Assembly (NCBI RefSeq): GCF_003626695.1
Contig: NZ_RBAH01000005.1
Location: 62,001-126,000, forward strand
Direction: 5' to 3'
DNA length: 64,000 bases
DNA from: Paenibacillus ginsengarvi
Lineage (GTDB): Bacteria; Bacillota; Bacilli; Paenibacillales; NBRC-103111
The notes below the pieces were generated by a model. That model saw only the letters and a list, made by a program, of their open reading frames with translations. It had not been told where the DNA came from and made no database searches. The position numbers were made by a program, and so were the translations under genes. Below, piece after piece: positions 43,782 to 51,893 of the stretch; within the stretch, counting starts at the first letter, position 1; each line of letters begins with the position of its first letter.

Positions 43782-45299
43782 ATGACGCAGGGGCAAACGG
43801 AGACAGCAAAGCGCAGACCGAATATCTTATTTATCCAGACCGACCAGCAGCGGGTCGACACGCTGAAAAGCTACGGCGGCACTGTCTGTCAAACGCCGCA
43901 TTTGAACCGTTTGGCGGAAGAAAGCGTCGTGTTCTCGAACGCTTATGCGAGCTGTCCGGTATGTACGCCGGCCCGAGCGTCGATGCAGACCGGTCTGTAC
44001 CCGTTCAAGCACGGGATGCAGACGAACAGCTACGGCATGGGCAGCATGGTGCAGGAGCTGCCCGACACGCCGAGACTGCTTAGCCGGCAATTGCAGCAGC
44101 AATCGTACAGCATCGGTTACACCGGCAAGTGGCATCTCGGCTTCGGACCGGAAATGGGACAATTTCTGCGAGGCAACCTCGCGCATGTCCGTTTTGCCGA
44201 TATTGCCGGAGGGTTCAAATCGCTCCCGACCGACGTCGGCTACGAGGGCGACGATTTTGCCGGTCACGGCGGCGGGGGGATGACCTACCCGCAGTTCCGT
44301 CAGTATTTGCAGGATAACGGCTTGACGTGGCAGGAAGAGAACAAAATTACCGGCCATTTCGAATGGCATTACGCTTCCGAGCTGACGTCGCCGATCGAGT
44401 CTACGGTCGAATACTTCTTGACGGAGCGCGCGATCCATTTTATCGACGATTTCCGTAAGAGAGACCAGCCGTTTTTCTTCTCGCTTAACTTCTGGGGTCC
44501 GCACGAGCCTTATATCGCGCCGAAGCGTTTTCTGGATATGTACCGGGACGTGGAGCTGGAGCCGTGGCCGAACTTCTACGACGACGGCAAGGATAAACCG
44601 TCGATTCATCAAATCAAAAGAGGCAATACGAAGGAATGGGCCGACTTCGTCCCGTATATTAAACATTACTATGCGGCCATGAGCAGCATCGACGAACAGG
44701 TTGGCAGACTGATCGCTTACTTGAAGCAGCACGATTTGTACGACAACACGGTCATTATTTTTACCGCCGACCACGGCGAATCGCTGGGCATTCACGGCGG
44801 ATTGTGCGACAAGTCGTTTTTCATGTACGAGGAAACGTGCCGCATTCCGCTTATCGTCAAGCCGGCTGCGGGAATGGCAGAGGTTGCCTCCCGCACGGAA
44901 TCGAGCTTAGTCGGCACTTGCGACATCCACGCCACGATTCTCGATTTGGCGGGAGCCGGCGCACCGCCTGAAGGAACGGACGGCCGTTCGTTCGCGCCGA
45001 TGCTGGCTGGCGAAGCCGTGCAGGATTGGCCGGACTGCGTCGTCACGGAGGGCGCCGGTCTCGAGGCGGCGATGTTTACGCAGCGTATGCTGCGCAAGGG
45101 GCATTTCAAGTACGTGTTTAACTGCGGCGATCTGGACGAGTTGTACGATTTGTCCGTCGATCCGCACGAAATGACGAACCTGATCGGCGACGAGAGTTAC
45201 ACGGGCGCTCTGGCGGAAATGCGGCAGTCGCTCGCCGACTGGATGGTGCAGCACGAGGATAGCTTGGTGAGACAGTATAAGCGGCTGAGAATGGAATAA
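43782..45299 (+). CDS. Sulfatase, S1 family, second copy
   Basis: A 505-residue S1 sulfatase with active-site signature CTPAR (Cys61 to formylglycine, Arg65), metal-site IQTDQQRVDTL in place of the common DD pair, and FTADHGESLGIHG for the other metal ligands. It is only distantly similar to the sulfatase at 38192, so the two probably remove sulfate from different positions or residues. No signal peptide. ATG 43782 follows TGGGAGG. It is 52 bases downstream of the GH125 gene. Confidence 0.9.
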   Translation: MTQGQTETAKRRPNILFIQTDQQRVDTLKSYGGTVCQTPHLNRLAEESVVFSNAYASCPVCTPARASMQTGLYPFKHGMQTNSYGMGSMVQELPDTPRLLSRQLQQQSYSIGYTGKWHLGFGPEMGQFLRGNLAHVRFADIAGGFKSLPTDVGYEGDDFAGHGGGGMTYPQFRQYLQDNGLTWQEENKITGHFEWHYASELTSPIESTVEYFLTERAIHFIDDFRKRDQPFFFSLNFWGPHEPYIAPKRFLDMYRDVELEPWPNFYDDGKDKPSIHQIKRGNTKEWADFVPYIKHYYAAMSSIDEQVGRLIAYLKQHDLYDNTVIIFTADHGESLGIHGGLCDKSFFMYEETCRIPLIVKPAAGMAEVASRTESSLVGTCDIHATILDLAGAGAPPEGTDGRSFAPMLAGEAVQDWPDCVVTEGAGLEAAMFTQRMLRKGHFKYVFNCGDLDELYDLSVDPHEMTNLIGDESYTGALAEMRQSLADWMVQHEDSLVRQYKRLRME

Positions 45300-45303
45300 G
45301 ATT

Positions 45304-45381
45304 CCCCAAAAAGTGACGCGACGCTTCGCAGGAGATTCCGGGTACTTTTCGGGGGCCCCGAAACACTGATCCCCCAAAAGT
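45304..45381 (+). promoter_or_regulatory. Leader with mutually exclusive pairings (candidate attenuator)
   Basis: Segment A CCCCAAAAAGT (45304-45314), segment B ACTTTTCGGGGG (45344-45355) and segment C CCCCCAAAAGT (45371-45381) share complementarity: B pairs with A (one mismatch) or with C (one bulge), not both. GCGACGCTTCGC within the A-B loop forms a further hairpin. The terminator at 45421-45461 follows. The ligand or factor, if any, is unknown, and a degraded mobile repeat is an alternative reading. Confidence 0.4.
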
Positions 45382-45420
45382 GGAGTCAGCCTACGAACGA
45401 TTATGCCCAAACGAAAAGCA

Positions 45421-45461
45421 GCGCTTAAAAGAGGAGTTCGTTCCCCTTTTGGCGCTTTTTT
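45421..45461 (+). terminator. Terminator 30 bases before the GH-A start codon
   Basis: GCGC/GCGC, AAAAG/CTTTT and GGA/TCC pair around a short loop, followed by six T. Only 29 bases separate the T-run from the ATG at 45491, leaving no room for a promoter after it. Transcription of the next gene must therefore read through. Confidence 0.75.
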
Positions 45462-45490
45462 CGCAGTTTTGTATATGAAGGAGATGGACT

Positions 45491-48400
45491 ATGAACCGCA
45501 CGATCGTGTTTTACGACCCGCTCTTCCCAATCGCTTCCGACCGCCCGGATGCCGCGTTGTTGGATCGACTCGCCGCTTCGGCGACAATCACGGATGGTGA
45601 GGCGCTGGCTGAGCTGCTGCTGTCGACGCAAGGCGGCTGCTTCGTTAACCTGCACGCGCCGTACTTCCCGAAGGACGCCTGGACGGCGATACTGGACTAT
45701 TTGCAGCGAGGCGGGGGACTAGTGAGCGCCGGTGGCGCTCCGTTCCGGTTTCCGGTATACCGGAGCGAGGCCGGCTGGACCTGCGAATCGGAGCAAACGG
45801 CTTATCACCGGCAGCTGCTTATTCATGAAGCGATGCAGGTCGACCCGGCTCCGATCGAAAGCTTGGCCGCGCTCGACGAAATTCCGCTATTTGCGCCGTA
45901 TACGGGGCTGCTTACCGTGGAGCCGACATATAGTCTGGTCATGCACGTCACGCGGTCCAGCGACATTCCGCACGAAAGCGGCTCTGCCGGGCCGATGGAT
46001 GCGCGTTTATATCCGCTCGTCAAAGGCATATCCCCGGACAAGCGGGAAGTAGCTGCTCCTGTCGTTCTGATCGAACACGCCAAGGGAACGTTCGCCGGGG
46101 CTCGCTGGCTGTTTGTTAATCAGCGGCTAACGTCGCAGTTCTGGTCGCAGGACGGAGCGGCTGCTTTCCGCGCTTTGGCGGATTTCTGCTCGCGGGGCGT
46201 CACCGAGATGTGGCTGCTGCCGCTTTATGCTTCGTACGATCCGGGCGACCGGGCGAAATTCCGCTTCCAGCTTCAGCAGCTTGGCGGCGCCGCTTCGACG
46301 GATGCTGAGACGAATGAAAGCTGGAGCTGCACGTTTCGGTTCGGCAAACAGACGGCGGACGGAAGCGAAGCGGAGTGGACCCATACGTTTGATGTCGCGG
46401 GCAGCCGGGAGCTGACGATGCTTCCGGTCACCGTACCTGCCGGTCTGGAGGCGGGCCTGTATACGGCGCAGCTTACGGCTGTCTCCGACAAGGGCGAAGT
46501 ACGGCTGCTGCGCCAAGCGGTATGGGGCTTCGATCGCGAACTGCTTGCGCAAGGCGAGGCGCTCACATGCGACCGCGACTATTTCCGCAAAAACGGCAAG
46601 CCGCTGCCGATCGTCGGGATGACGTACATGACGTCCGACGTGGCGCGCAAATTTATTTTTATGCCGAACGTCTCCGTGTGGGACCGGGATATGGCGGAGA
46701 TGAAGCGGGCGGGCATCAATATGATCCGCACCGGCATCTGGACCGGCTACCGTCACGTCATGTACGAAGACGGCCATCCGTCGGAGGAGGTGCTTCGTGC
46801 GATCGACGCCTTCATTTTGACCTGCAAACGGCATGAGCTTGAGGTGACGTTTAACTTTTTCGCGTTTACTCCTGAGCTGTGGGAGGGCACGAATCCGTAT
46901 ATCGATCCGCGCAGCGTGGCGGCGCAGAAGCGGTTAATCGCGGCGGTTGTGTCGAGGCACCGGGAAACGGCAAACGTGCACTGGGATCTGATCAACGAGC
47001 CGTCGATGTTCGATCCGAAGCGCATTTTCGAAGGACCGCGCAGCAGCCGGGACAGCTTCGAAAAGAAGGCCTATATCGACTGGCTGAAATCCCGCTACGG
47101 CTCGATTCGCGAGCTTCAGACGCGGTGGGGCTATACGCCTGCCGAGCTGCCGAGCTTCGAAGCCGTTTCGCCGCCGGAGCCGGGCGAGATCAATTTCGAC
47201 ATTCAGGACATGCATTCCGGCAAAAAAGGGACGCGCTGGCTCGATTACTCGCTGTTCGGCATGGAGATGCTGAACCGGTGGACGGCGGAGCTCAGCGAGA
47301 CGATCCGCGCAATCGCGCCCGGCCAGCTCATTACGGTCGGCCAGGACGAAGCGCTAGGAGCGCAGCGGCCTTCCCCGCTGCTGTATGAGAGCTCGGTCGA
47401 TTATACGACGAACCACTCGTGGTGGCTGATGGATCAGCTCGTATGGGACGGCATTTTTACCAAGACGCCGTATAAGCCGAATCTGATCCAGGAAACCGGG
47501 ATCATGTACGTGGAAACGCCGGACGGCCGGGCGAAACGGTCGGAGACGGAGCTGCGCAACATTCTGGAGCGCAAATACGCCTATTCGTTCTCGACCGGCG
47601 GCGCCGGAGCGGTGCAATGGCTGTGGCATACGAACATGTACATGAACAACGTTAACGAGTCGAATATCGGAGCGCTGCGCGCGGACGGCACACAAAAGCC
47701 GGAGGCGGACGTTTCGTACGATTTCGGCAAGTTTATGGGCGACATCGGCCATTTATTCGAGGGCCGCGCGTTGGAGGACGTCGTCGTCGTATTCCCGTAC
47801 TCGAACGATTTGTCCAACCGCAGGCTGGCCGTTGAAGCGACAAGCGCTTTGACGCGCGTGCTCTGCTACGAGCTGAACGTTCATTTCCGCGCCATGAGCG
47901 AATACGAGCTGAGCGCGCTGGCGGATCAACCGCCCAAGCTGATCGTCGTGCCAAGCGCTCACAACTTCAGCGATGGGGCGCTAGAGACGCTGCTCGGTCA
48001 TGTGCGGGAGCACGGCGGTACACTGCTGCTGACCGGCCCGGCCGGGCTCGACGAGCATTGGCGGCCCGTGGAGCGGCTGACGGAGCAGCTCGGAACAAGG
48101 CGGCTCGCGAACGTGCTGCGCGAGGAAGAGCTCGTAATCGGCGGCAAGGCGCTGCCGCTCTCGTACGGCGCGCGGAAAATTGCGCAGCTGTGCAAGGAAG
48201 TGGCCTGTGCCGGAAGCGTCGCGGGCGGAGCGGCTGGAGACGAGCCGCATGGCTTGACTGAAGCTCGGATCGGGAAGGGAAAGCTGCTGTGGACAGGCTT
48301 ACCCGTCGAGCTTAACGACAGGGCGGAGTCGATGCGGGCGCTGTACGCGCACGTCTTAGCCGAGTGCGGCGCCCGGTCCGAGCTGGTCTGGGAGCAGGGC

Positions 48401-48631
48401 GGCGATCTGGCCGGCGTATACGGACGCAAGCTGGCGTTCCGGGACGGTTCGCTGTTCGTGTTCGTTTCGGAATACGGGAGAGGCGCCGCCATCCGGGTAA
48501 AAGATCCGGCAACGGAACGCGTGTACGAGTTTGCCCTGCCAAGCGAACGGTCGGTGATGTTCGCCACAGACCGGGAAGGTGGCCTCGTGGCCGTGTACCG
48601 GCCGGATGAAGTGGCCGTTGAGGTGCGATAG
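45491..48631 (+). CDS. Clan GH-A glycoside hydrolase (beta-mannosidase/galactosidase-like)
   Basis: A 1046-residue enzyme. About 1-280 contain a GATase-like alpha/beta domain and a beta region; about 355-720 form a TIM barrel with acid/base Glu503 in WDLINEPSM and nucleophile Glu668 in NLIQETGIM; about 725-960 look like the Rossmann-like trimerisation domain of GH42/GH164-type enzymes, followed by a small beta domain. I cannot assign the family with confidence. In a locus with GH38, GH125 and sulfatases, a beta-mannosidase acting on an N-glycan core-like unit fits best. No signal peptide. A terminator stands in its leader. Confidence 0.82.
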   Translation: MNRTIVFYDPLFPIASDRPDAALLDRLAASATITDGEALAELLLSTQGGCFVNLHAPYFPKDAWTAILDYLQRGGGLVSAGGAPFRFPVYRSEAGWTCESEQTAYHRQLLIHEAMQVDPAPIESLAALDEIPLFAPYTGLLTVEPTYSLVMHVTRSSDIPHESGSAGPMDARLYPLVKGISPDKREVAAPVVLIEHAKGTFAGARWLFVNQRLTSQFWSQDGAAAFRALADFCSRGVTEMWLLPLYASYDPGDRAKFRFQLQQLGGAASTDAETNESWSCTFRFGKQTADGSEAEWTHTFDVAGSRELTMLPVTVPAGLEAGLYTAQLTAVSDKGEVRLLRQAVWGFDRELLAQGEALTCDRDYFRKNGKPLPIVGMTYMTSDVARKFIFMPNVSVWDRDMAEMKRAGINMIRTGIWTGYRHVMYEDGHPSEEVLRAIDAFILTCKRHELEVTFNFFAFTPELWEGTNPYIDPRSVAAQKRLIAAVVSRHRETANVHWDLINEPSMFDPKRIFEGPRSSRDSFEKKAYIDWLKSRYGSIRELQTRWGYTPAELPSFEAVSPPEPGEINFDIQDMHSGKKGTRWLDYSLFGMEMLNRWTAELSETIRAIAPGQLITVGQDEALGAQRPSPLLYESSVDYTTNHSWWLMDQLVWDGIFTKTPYKPNLIQETGIMYVETPDGRAKRSETELRNILERKYAYSFSTGGAGAVQWLWHTNMYMNNVNESNIGALRADGTQKPEADVSYDFGKFMGDIGHLFEGRALEDVVVVFPYSNDLSNRRLAVEATSALTRVLCYELNVHFRAMSEYELSALADQPPKLIVVPSAHNFSDGALETLLGHVREHGGTLLLTGPAGLDEHWRPVERLTEQLGTRRLANVLREEELVIGGKALPLSYGARKIAQLCKEVACAGSVAGGAAGDEPHGLTEARIGKGKLLWTGLPVELNDRAESMRALYAHVLAECGARSELVWEQGGDLAGVYGRKLAFRDGSLFVFVSEYGRGAAIRVKDPATERVYEFALPSERSVMFATDREGGLVAVYRPDEVAVEVR

Positions 48632-48644
48632 AGTATAGATGATC

Positions 48645-48686
48645 AAAAGGCTTCTGCCGAATTCGTTCGGCGGGAGCCTTTGTTTT
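48645..48686 (+). terminator. Terminator of GH-A gene
   Basis: AAAGGCT with AGCCTTT and an inner TGCCGAA/TTCGGC pairing, followed by a T-rich tract. Confidence 0.8.
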
Positions 48687-48713
48687 TCGCGTGCCTGCCT
48701 GGTCTGGCTTAAG

Positions 48714-48740
48714 AATAACGGAACCGTTTGTTCCGTTATT
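48714..48740. repeat. Palindromic repeat, copy 1 (TAACGGAA type)
   Basis: AATAACGGAAC and GTTCCGTTATT-like arms flank a short centre. First of six related palindromes around the ROK gene. Confidence 0.75.
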
Positions 48741-48767
48741 GTTTCTGCGAGGGTGGAAACGCCCCGA

Positions 48768-48790
48768 TAACGGAAGCAAAAGTTCCGTTA
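48768..48790. repeat. Palindromic repeat, copy 2 (TAACGGAA type)
   Basis: TAACGGAA and TTCCGTTA are perfect 8-bp arms around seven bases. Confidence 0.75.
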
Positions 48791-48831
48791 AGCCCGCAAA
48801 AAGAGGGCGAATTCGGTCCGTCCCAAGCCTA

Positions 48832-48854
48832 TAGCGGAACTTCATGTTCCGTTA
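48832..48854. repeat. Palindromic repeat, copy 3 (TAGCGGAA type)
   Basis: TAGCGGAAC and GTTCCGTTA arms around five bases, with one G-T position. Confidence 0.72.
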
Positions 48855-48883
48855 GTGGGGGCGCAACAGGGAACTTTCCCGTT

Positions 48884-48906
48884 TAGCGGAAGTTCCGCTT
48901 CCGTTA
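48884..48906. repeat. Palindromic repeat, copy 4 (TAGCGGAA type)
   Basis: TAGCGGAAG and CTTCCGTTA arms, with one G-T position as in copy 3. Confidence 0.7.
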
Positions 48907-49023
48907 TGCTCAGCTCAACCGTTAGTGTCACCCACCACCCGTATGAAGGCGTCCTTTAAGCGGAAATAGGGATCGGCCTGCAGCTTTATTGTCGGGAAGT
49001 CGTCTTCTCCCTTTCCAGATTAT

Positions 49024-49052
49024 TTATCAAAGTGAATTATATATGCTACAAT
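49024..49052 (+). promoter_or_regulatory. Promoter of ROK regulator gene
   Basis: TTATCA (49024-49029) and TACAAT (49047-49052) are separated by 17 bases, 28 bases upstream of the GTG at 49081. Confidence 0.6.
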
Positions 49053-49080
49053 ACTACAAACAACGCGAAGGGATTGTAGT

Positions 49081-50217
49081 GTGGTGACGCAACTCAACGC
49101 CTCGGAGATAGTCGTACTGACAACGATTCAGCAGAGCGGGGGCATCTCCCGCAAAGCTTTGGCGGAAAAAACCGGACTGTCCCAAGCTTCGATTACGAAA
49201 ATAACGCATAAGCTGGGGCTGGACGATTATATTTACGAAGGGGAACGGGTCGGCACCGGCCTGGGGCGCAAGGAAGTGCTGCTGTATCCGAACCCGGGCA
49301 AATACAAGTTTCTCGGCGTCGATATCGGCGGTTACCGGCTTCGGCTTGCGCTGGCCGACTACCGCTACGAGCTGATTCGGACCGAGGAATTTTTAATCGC
49401 GGAGCTGGACCAGGGGGACGAGGTGCTGCCGGAGCTGGTAGACAAAATCCGAACGTTTCTGGAAGCGGCCGGAGCGGATGCGGTCGATGCGATCGGAGTA
49501 AGCGTGACGGGGATTATCGATAGCTCCAGGCAAACGATTCTGAACATCCCGAATTTGAACCGGTGGGACAACGTGCCGATCACGGCTGCGCTGTCGGAGC
49601 GGTTCGGCTGCCCGGTGTATTTGGAGGAAAGCGGCCGTACGATGGCATTTGCAGAGAAGCTGTCGGGCAAGGCGAAGGACAAGTCGGATTTTATCGTCGT
49701 GCATGTGGCGTACGGCATCGTCGCAGGCATCTACACCAGCGGCGAGCCGCTCCGGGGTGCGGGCAATGTCGGCGGACTGCTCGGTCACATTACAGTCGAC
49801 GAGAGCGGAGGGCGCTGCATGTGCGGCAATTACGGCTGTCTGGAAAATGTCGTCACGTACCCGATGCTCGAGGAGGAGTATCGCCGGAAAGCGCAGGGGT
49901 CGCTTACACTCACCGAAGCGTACGGCCTTAACGATAAAACCGCGCTCGACGTCTGCATAGCCGCCGGCAAAGCGATCGGCATCGTGCTGAGCAATGTCGT
50001 CAATTTATTTAATCCGGAAATCATTTATTTGGGCGGTCCGGTGTTCGAACGGTTTCCAATCGTGTTTGAGGAAGTGAGACGGACGGTGCTGCTGCGCGCG
50101 AACCGGTTCGCCACGGTCGGAATGGCGCTGGATCGGACGACATTCGGCGACCGGCAAGGGCTCATGGGAGCTTTGACGCTGGCGGGCACGTCGTTTATTG
50201 AATCGATGGGCAAGTAA
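49081..50217 (+). CDS. ROK family transcriptional regulator (NagC/XylR type)
   Basis: A 378-residue repressor-type ROK protein: N-terminal winged HTH (about 8-65, SRKALAEKTGLSQASITKI) and a ROK sugar-binding domain (about 80-370) with VDIGG at the nucleotide/sugar site and the zinc motif CMCGNYGCLE (Cys246, Cys248, Cys253). It probably senses a sugar or phosphosugar produced by the mannosidases and sulfatases upstream. GTG start with GAAGGGA 7 bases before. It has its own promoter and terminator and is flanked on both sides by TAACGGAA-type palindromes. Confidence 0.9.
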   Translation: MVTQLNASEIVVLTTIQQSGGISRKALAEKTGLSQASITKITHKLGLDDYIYEGERVGTGLGRKEVLLYPNPGKYKFLGVDIGGYRLRLALADYRYELIRTEEFLIAELDQGDEVLPELVDKIRTFLEAAGADAVDAIGVSVTGIIDSSRQTILNIPNLNRWDNVPITAALSERFGCPVYLEESGRTMAFAEKLSGKAKDKSDFIVVHVAYGIVAGIYTSGEPLRGAGNVGGLLGHITVDESGGRCMCGNYGCLENVVTYPMLEEEYRRKAQGSLTLTEAYGLNDKTALDVCIAAGKAIGIVLSNVVNLFNPEIIYLGGPVFERFPIVFEEVRRTVLLRANRFATVGMALDRTTFGDRQGLMGALTLAGTSFIESMGK

Positions 50218-50258
50218 AGCAGGACCCTCTGGCGAATGTGGATAGGACGAGCAGAAAG

Positions 50259-50298
50259 AAGCCGATCGCGGAATATATTCCGTTATCGGCTTTTTTTG
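50259..50298 (+). terminator. Terminator of ROK gene, built on the TAACGGAA-type palindrome
   Basis: AGCCGATCGCGGAATA pairs with TATTCCGTTATCGGCT (one mismatch) and is followed by seven T. Its core matches the repeat family found upstream of the gene, so a repeat copy appears to serve as terminator. Confidence 0.85.
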
Positions 50299-50304
50299 GT
50301 GCAG

Positions 50305-50329
50305 AATAACGGAAAATCGGTTCCGTTAT
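50305..50329. repeat. Palindromic repeat, copy 6 (TAACGGAA type)
   Basis: ATAACGGAA and TTCCGTTAT are perfect 9-bp arms around seven bases. Confidence 0.75.
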
Positions 50330-50363
50330 ATCCGGATTTTTGTAATTAATTTTCTGATATGTA

Positions 50364-50392
50364 TTTACAAAACGAAAAAGTCGATATATATT
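50364..50392 (+). promoter_or_regulatory. Sigma-A promoter of DegT-type aminotransferase gene
   Basis: TTTACA (50364-50369) and TATATT (50387-50392) are separated by 17 bases in an AT-rich stretch, 144 bases before the ATG at 50537. Confidence 0.6.
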
Positions 50393-50440
50393 TTATTTAG
50401 TAAATTAATTAGCTAACCCCACAAGGGAAAGGAGCAGCGG

Positions 50441-50506
50441 TTGTCCATCAAAAAGGTTCATATGGCAGGGGCATTGTTCTTGGGAAGGTCTGGAACTTAT
50501 CAATAA
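50441..50506 (+). CDS. Possible 21-residue leader peptide
   Basis: TTG at 50441 follows a strong GGGAAAGGAG ribosome site at 6 bases and opens a 21-codon frame (SIKKVHMAGALFLG within it) ending at TAA 50504-50506, 30 bases before the DegT-type gene. It may be a leader peptide or the remnant of a lost gene. Nothing but the ribosome site and position supports translation. Confidence 0.3.
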   Translation: MSIKKVHMAGALFLGRSGTYQ

Positions 50507-50536
50507 GCATATAAGACGAGAGGGGACCTATTCGAC

Positions 50537-51793
50537 ATGAATTCAGAAACCGATCATCAGCCGGTTCGCACGAAACCGTGGGGATTCGGCATGCACAGCA
50601 GCGAGGAATTCGGGGAAGAAGAAAAGGCGCTGGTGCTCGGCGTGCTGGACAAAAAGCGGGTGTTCCGCTTCCTCGGCTCCGACAAGGAGCAGTCCGAGGC
50701 GTTCCGGCTGGAGCGTCTGTACCGCGAGCGCACCGGCGCGAAGCACGCGCTGGCGGTTAATGCCGGCACATCGGCGCTTGTATCCGCGCTTATCGGCGCA
50801 GGTGTCGGGCCGGGGGACGAAGTGATCGTCCCGGCTTACACGTACATCGCGACGGCGGCGGCGGTGCTGCTGGCGAGGGCGGTGCCGGTTATCGTCGAGG
50901 TCGACGATTCGCTCACGATGGACCCGGTGGCGCTGGAGGCGGCAATCACGCCGTATACGAAGGCGGTTATTCCGGTCCATATGCGCGGCGTTCCTTGCCG
51001 GATGGATGAAATTATGGAAATCGCCGGCCGCCGCGGGCTGGTCGTTATCGAGGACGTGGCGCAGGCCAACGGAGGCTCGTACAAGGGACGGGCGCTCGGT
51101 TCAATCGGCCGGGCCGGCTGCTTCAGCTTCCAGCAATATAAGCTGGTTACGGCGGGGGAAGGCGGCCTGGTTGTCACGAACGACGATACACTGCATGAGC
51201 GGGCTAGCATTTACCACGATTCCGCTTTCGTCTATTGGGGGATGAACGCGCAGAACAAGCAGCCGGCATTCCCGGGCGAAAACTACCGGATGAGCGAGCT
51301 TCACGCGGCGCTGGCGCTGGCACAGTCGGGCCGGATCGACGCGATCGTCTCGAGATTGCGGCATATCAAATCGTCGATTACGGCGGCGATTGGCGACTTG
51401 CCGCAAATCCGGCTGCAGCCGATCCCCGATCCGCAGGGGGATGTTTCGTACAGCCTCGTTTTTTACTTGCCGACGGCGGAGCTGGCGCGGCGATTTGCGC
51501 AGCGGCTGGCACGCGAAGGCATCCCGAACGGCACCATCGACAACAACGGTTTTGCCGACCGTCATATTTACAAAAACTGGACGTATGTGATGGAGAAACG
51601 GGGAGCGTCGGAGCGCGACACGCCATGGAACTGCGCAAGCTATAAAGGCAATGTCGAGTATTCGCAGGACATGTGTCCGAAAACGCTCGATTGGCTCGGC
51701 CGCGCCATCGCCATCGGCTTGCACCAGCATATGACGGACGAGGATTGCGACGATGTGATTCGGGCGATCCGCAAAACGGCCGCCGCCTTTTGA
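50537..51793 (+). CDS. DegT/DnrJ/EryC1/StrS family aminotransferase
   Basis: A 418-residue PLP enzyme of the sugar aminotransferase family. The Schiff-base lysine is Lys202 in FSFQQYKLVTAGEGG; the EDVAQANGG segment carries the PLP-contacting Asp, and NAGTSAL binds the phosphate. Members aminate keto-sugars for surface glycans or antibiotics, or act as dehydratases. No nucleotide-sugar genes are adjacent, so the substrate is unknown. GAGGGG precedes the ATG, and a terminator follows directly. Confidence 0.9.
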   Translation: MNSETDHQPVRTKPWGFGMHSSEEFGEEEKALVLGVLDKKRVFRFLGSDKEQSEAFRLERLYRERTGAKHALAVNAGTSALVSALIGAGVGPGDEVIVPAYTYIATAAAVLLARAVPVIVEVDDSLTMDPVALEAAITPYTKAVIPVHMRGVPCRMDEIMEIAGRRGLVVIEDVAQANGGSYKGRALGSIGRAGCFSFQQYKLVTAGEGGLVVTNDDTLHERASIYHDSAFVYWGMNAQNKQPAFPGENYRMSELHAALALAQSGRIDAIVSRLRHIKSSITAAIGDLPQIRLQPIPDPQGDVSYSLVFYLPTAELARRFAQRLAREGIPNGTIDNNGFADRHIYKNWTYVMEKRGASERDTPWNCASYKGNVEYSQDMCPKTLDWLGRAIAIGLHQHMTDEDCDDVIRAIRKTAAAF

Positions 51794-51800
51794 AAATAAA

Positions 51801-51848
51801 GAAGCTTCCGATCCACTCGCAGGTGGGCTGGAAGCTTCTTCGTTTTGC
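51801..51848 (+). terminator. Terminator of DegT-type gene
   Basis: GAAGCTTCC and GGAAGCTTC with an inner GATCCAC/GTGGGCT pairing, followed by TTCGTTTT. It lies between convergent genes and could serve both. Confidence 0.75.
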
Positions 51849-51893
51849 TCTGGACATAGCTCTCGCGCTGGCTGTCTTCGCTCGTCGGTCCCA

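Larger units (their letters stand above)
48632..49080. other. Intergenic region with terminator, four palindromic repeats and ROK promoter
   Basis: No gene is supported. It holds the terminator of the GH-A gene (48645-48686), four copies of a TAACGGAA/TTCCGTTA palindrome between 48714 and 48906, about 110 bases without visible features (48907-49020), and the promoter of the ROK regulator (49024-49052). Confidence 0.6.
50218..50536. other. Intergenic region: ROK terminator, repeat, DegT promoter and leader
   Basis: It contains the ROK terminator, a fifth free-standing palindromic repeat (50305-50329), an AT-rich promoter (50364-50392), and a leader of about 145 bases with a possible short peptide gene (50441-50506). 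Confidence 0.6.
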
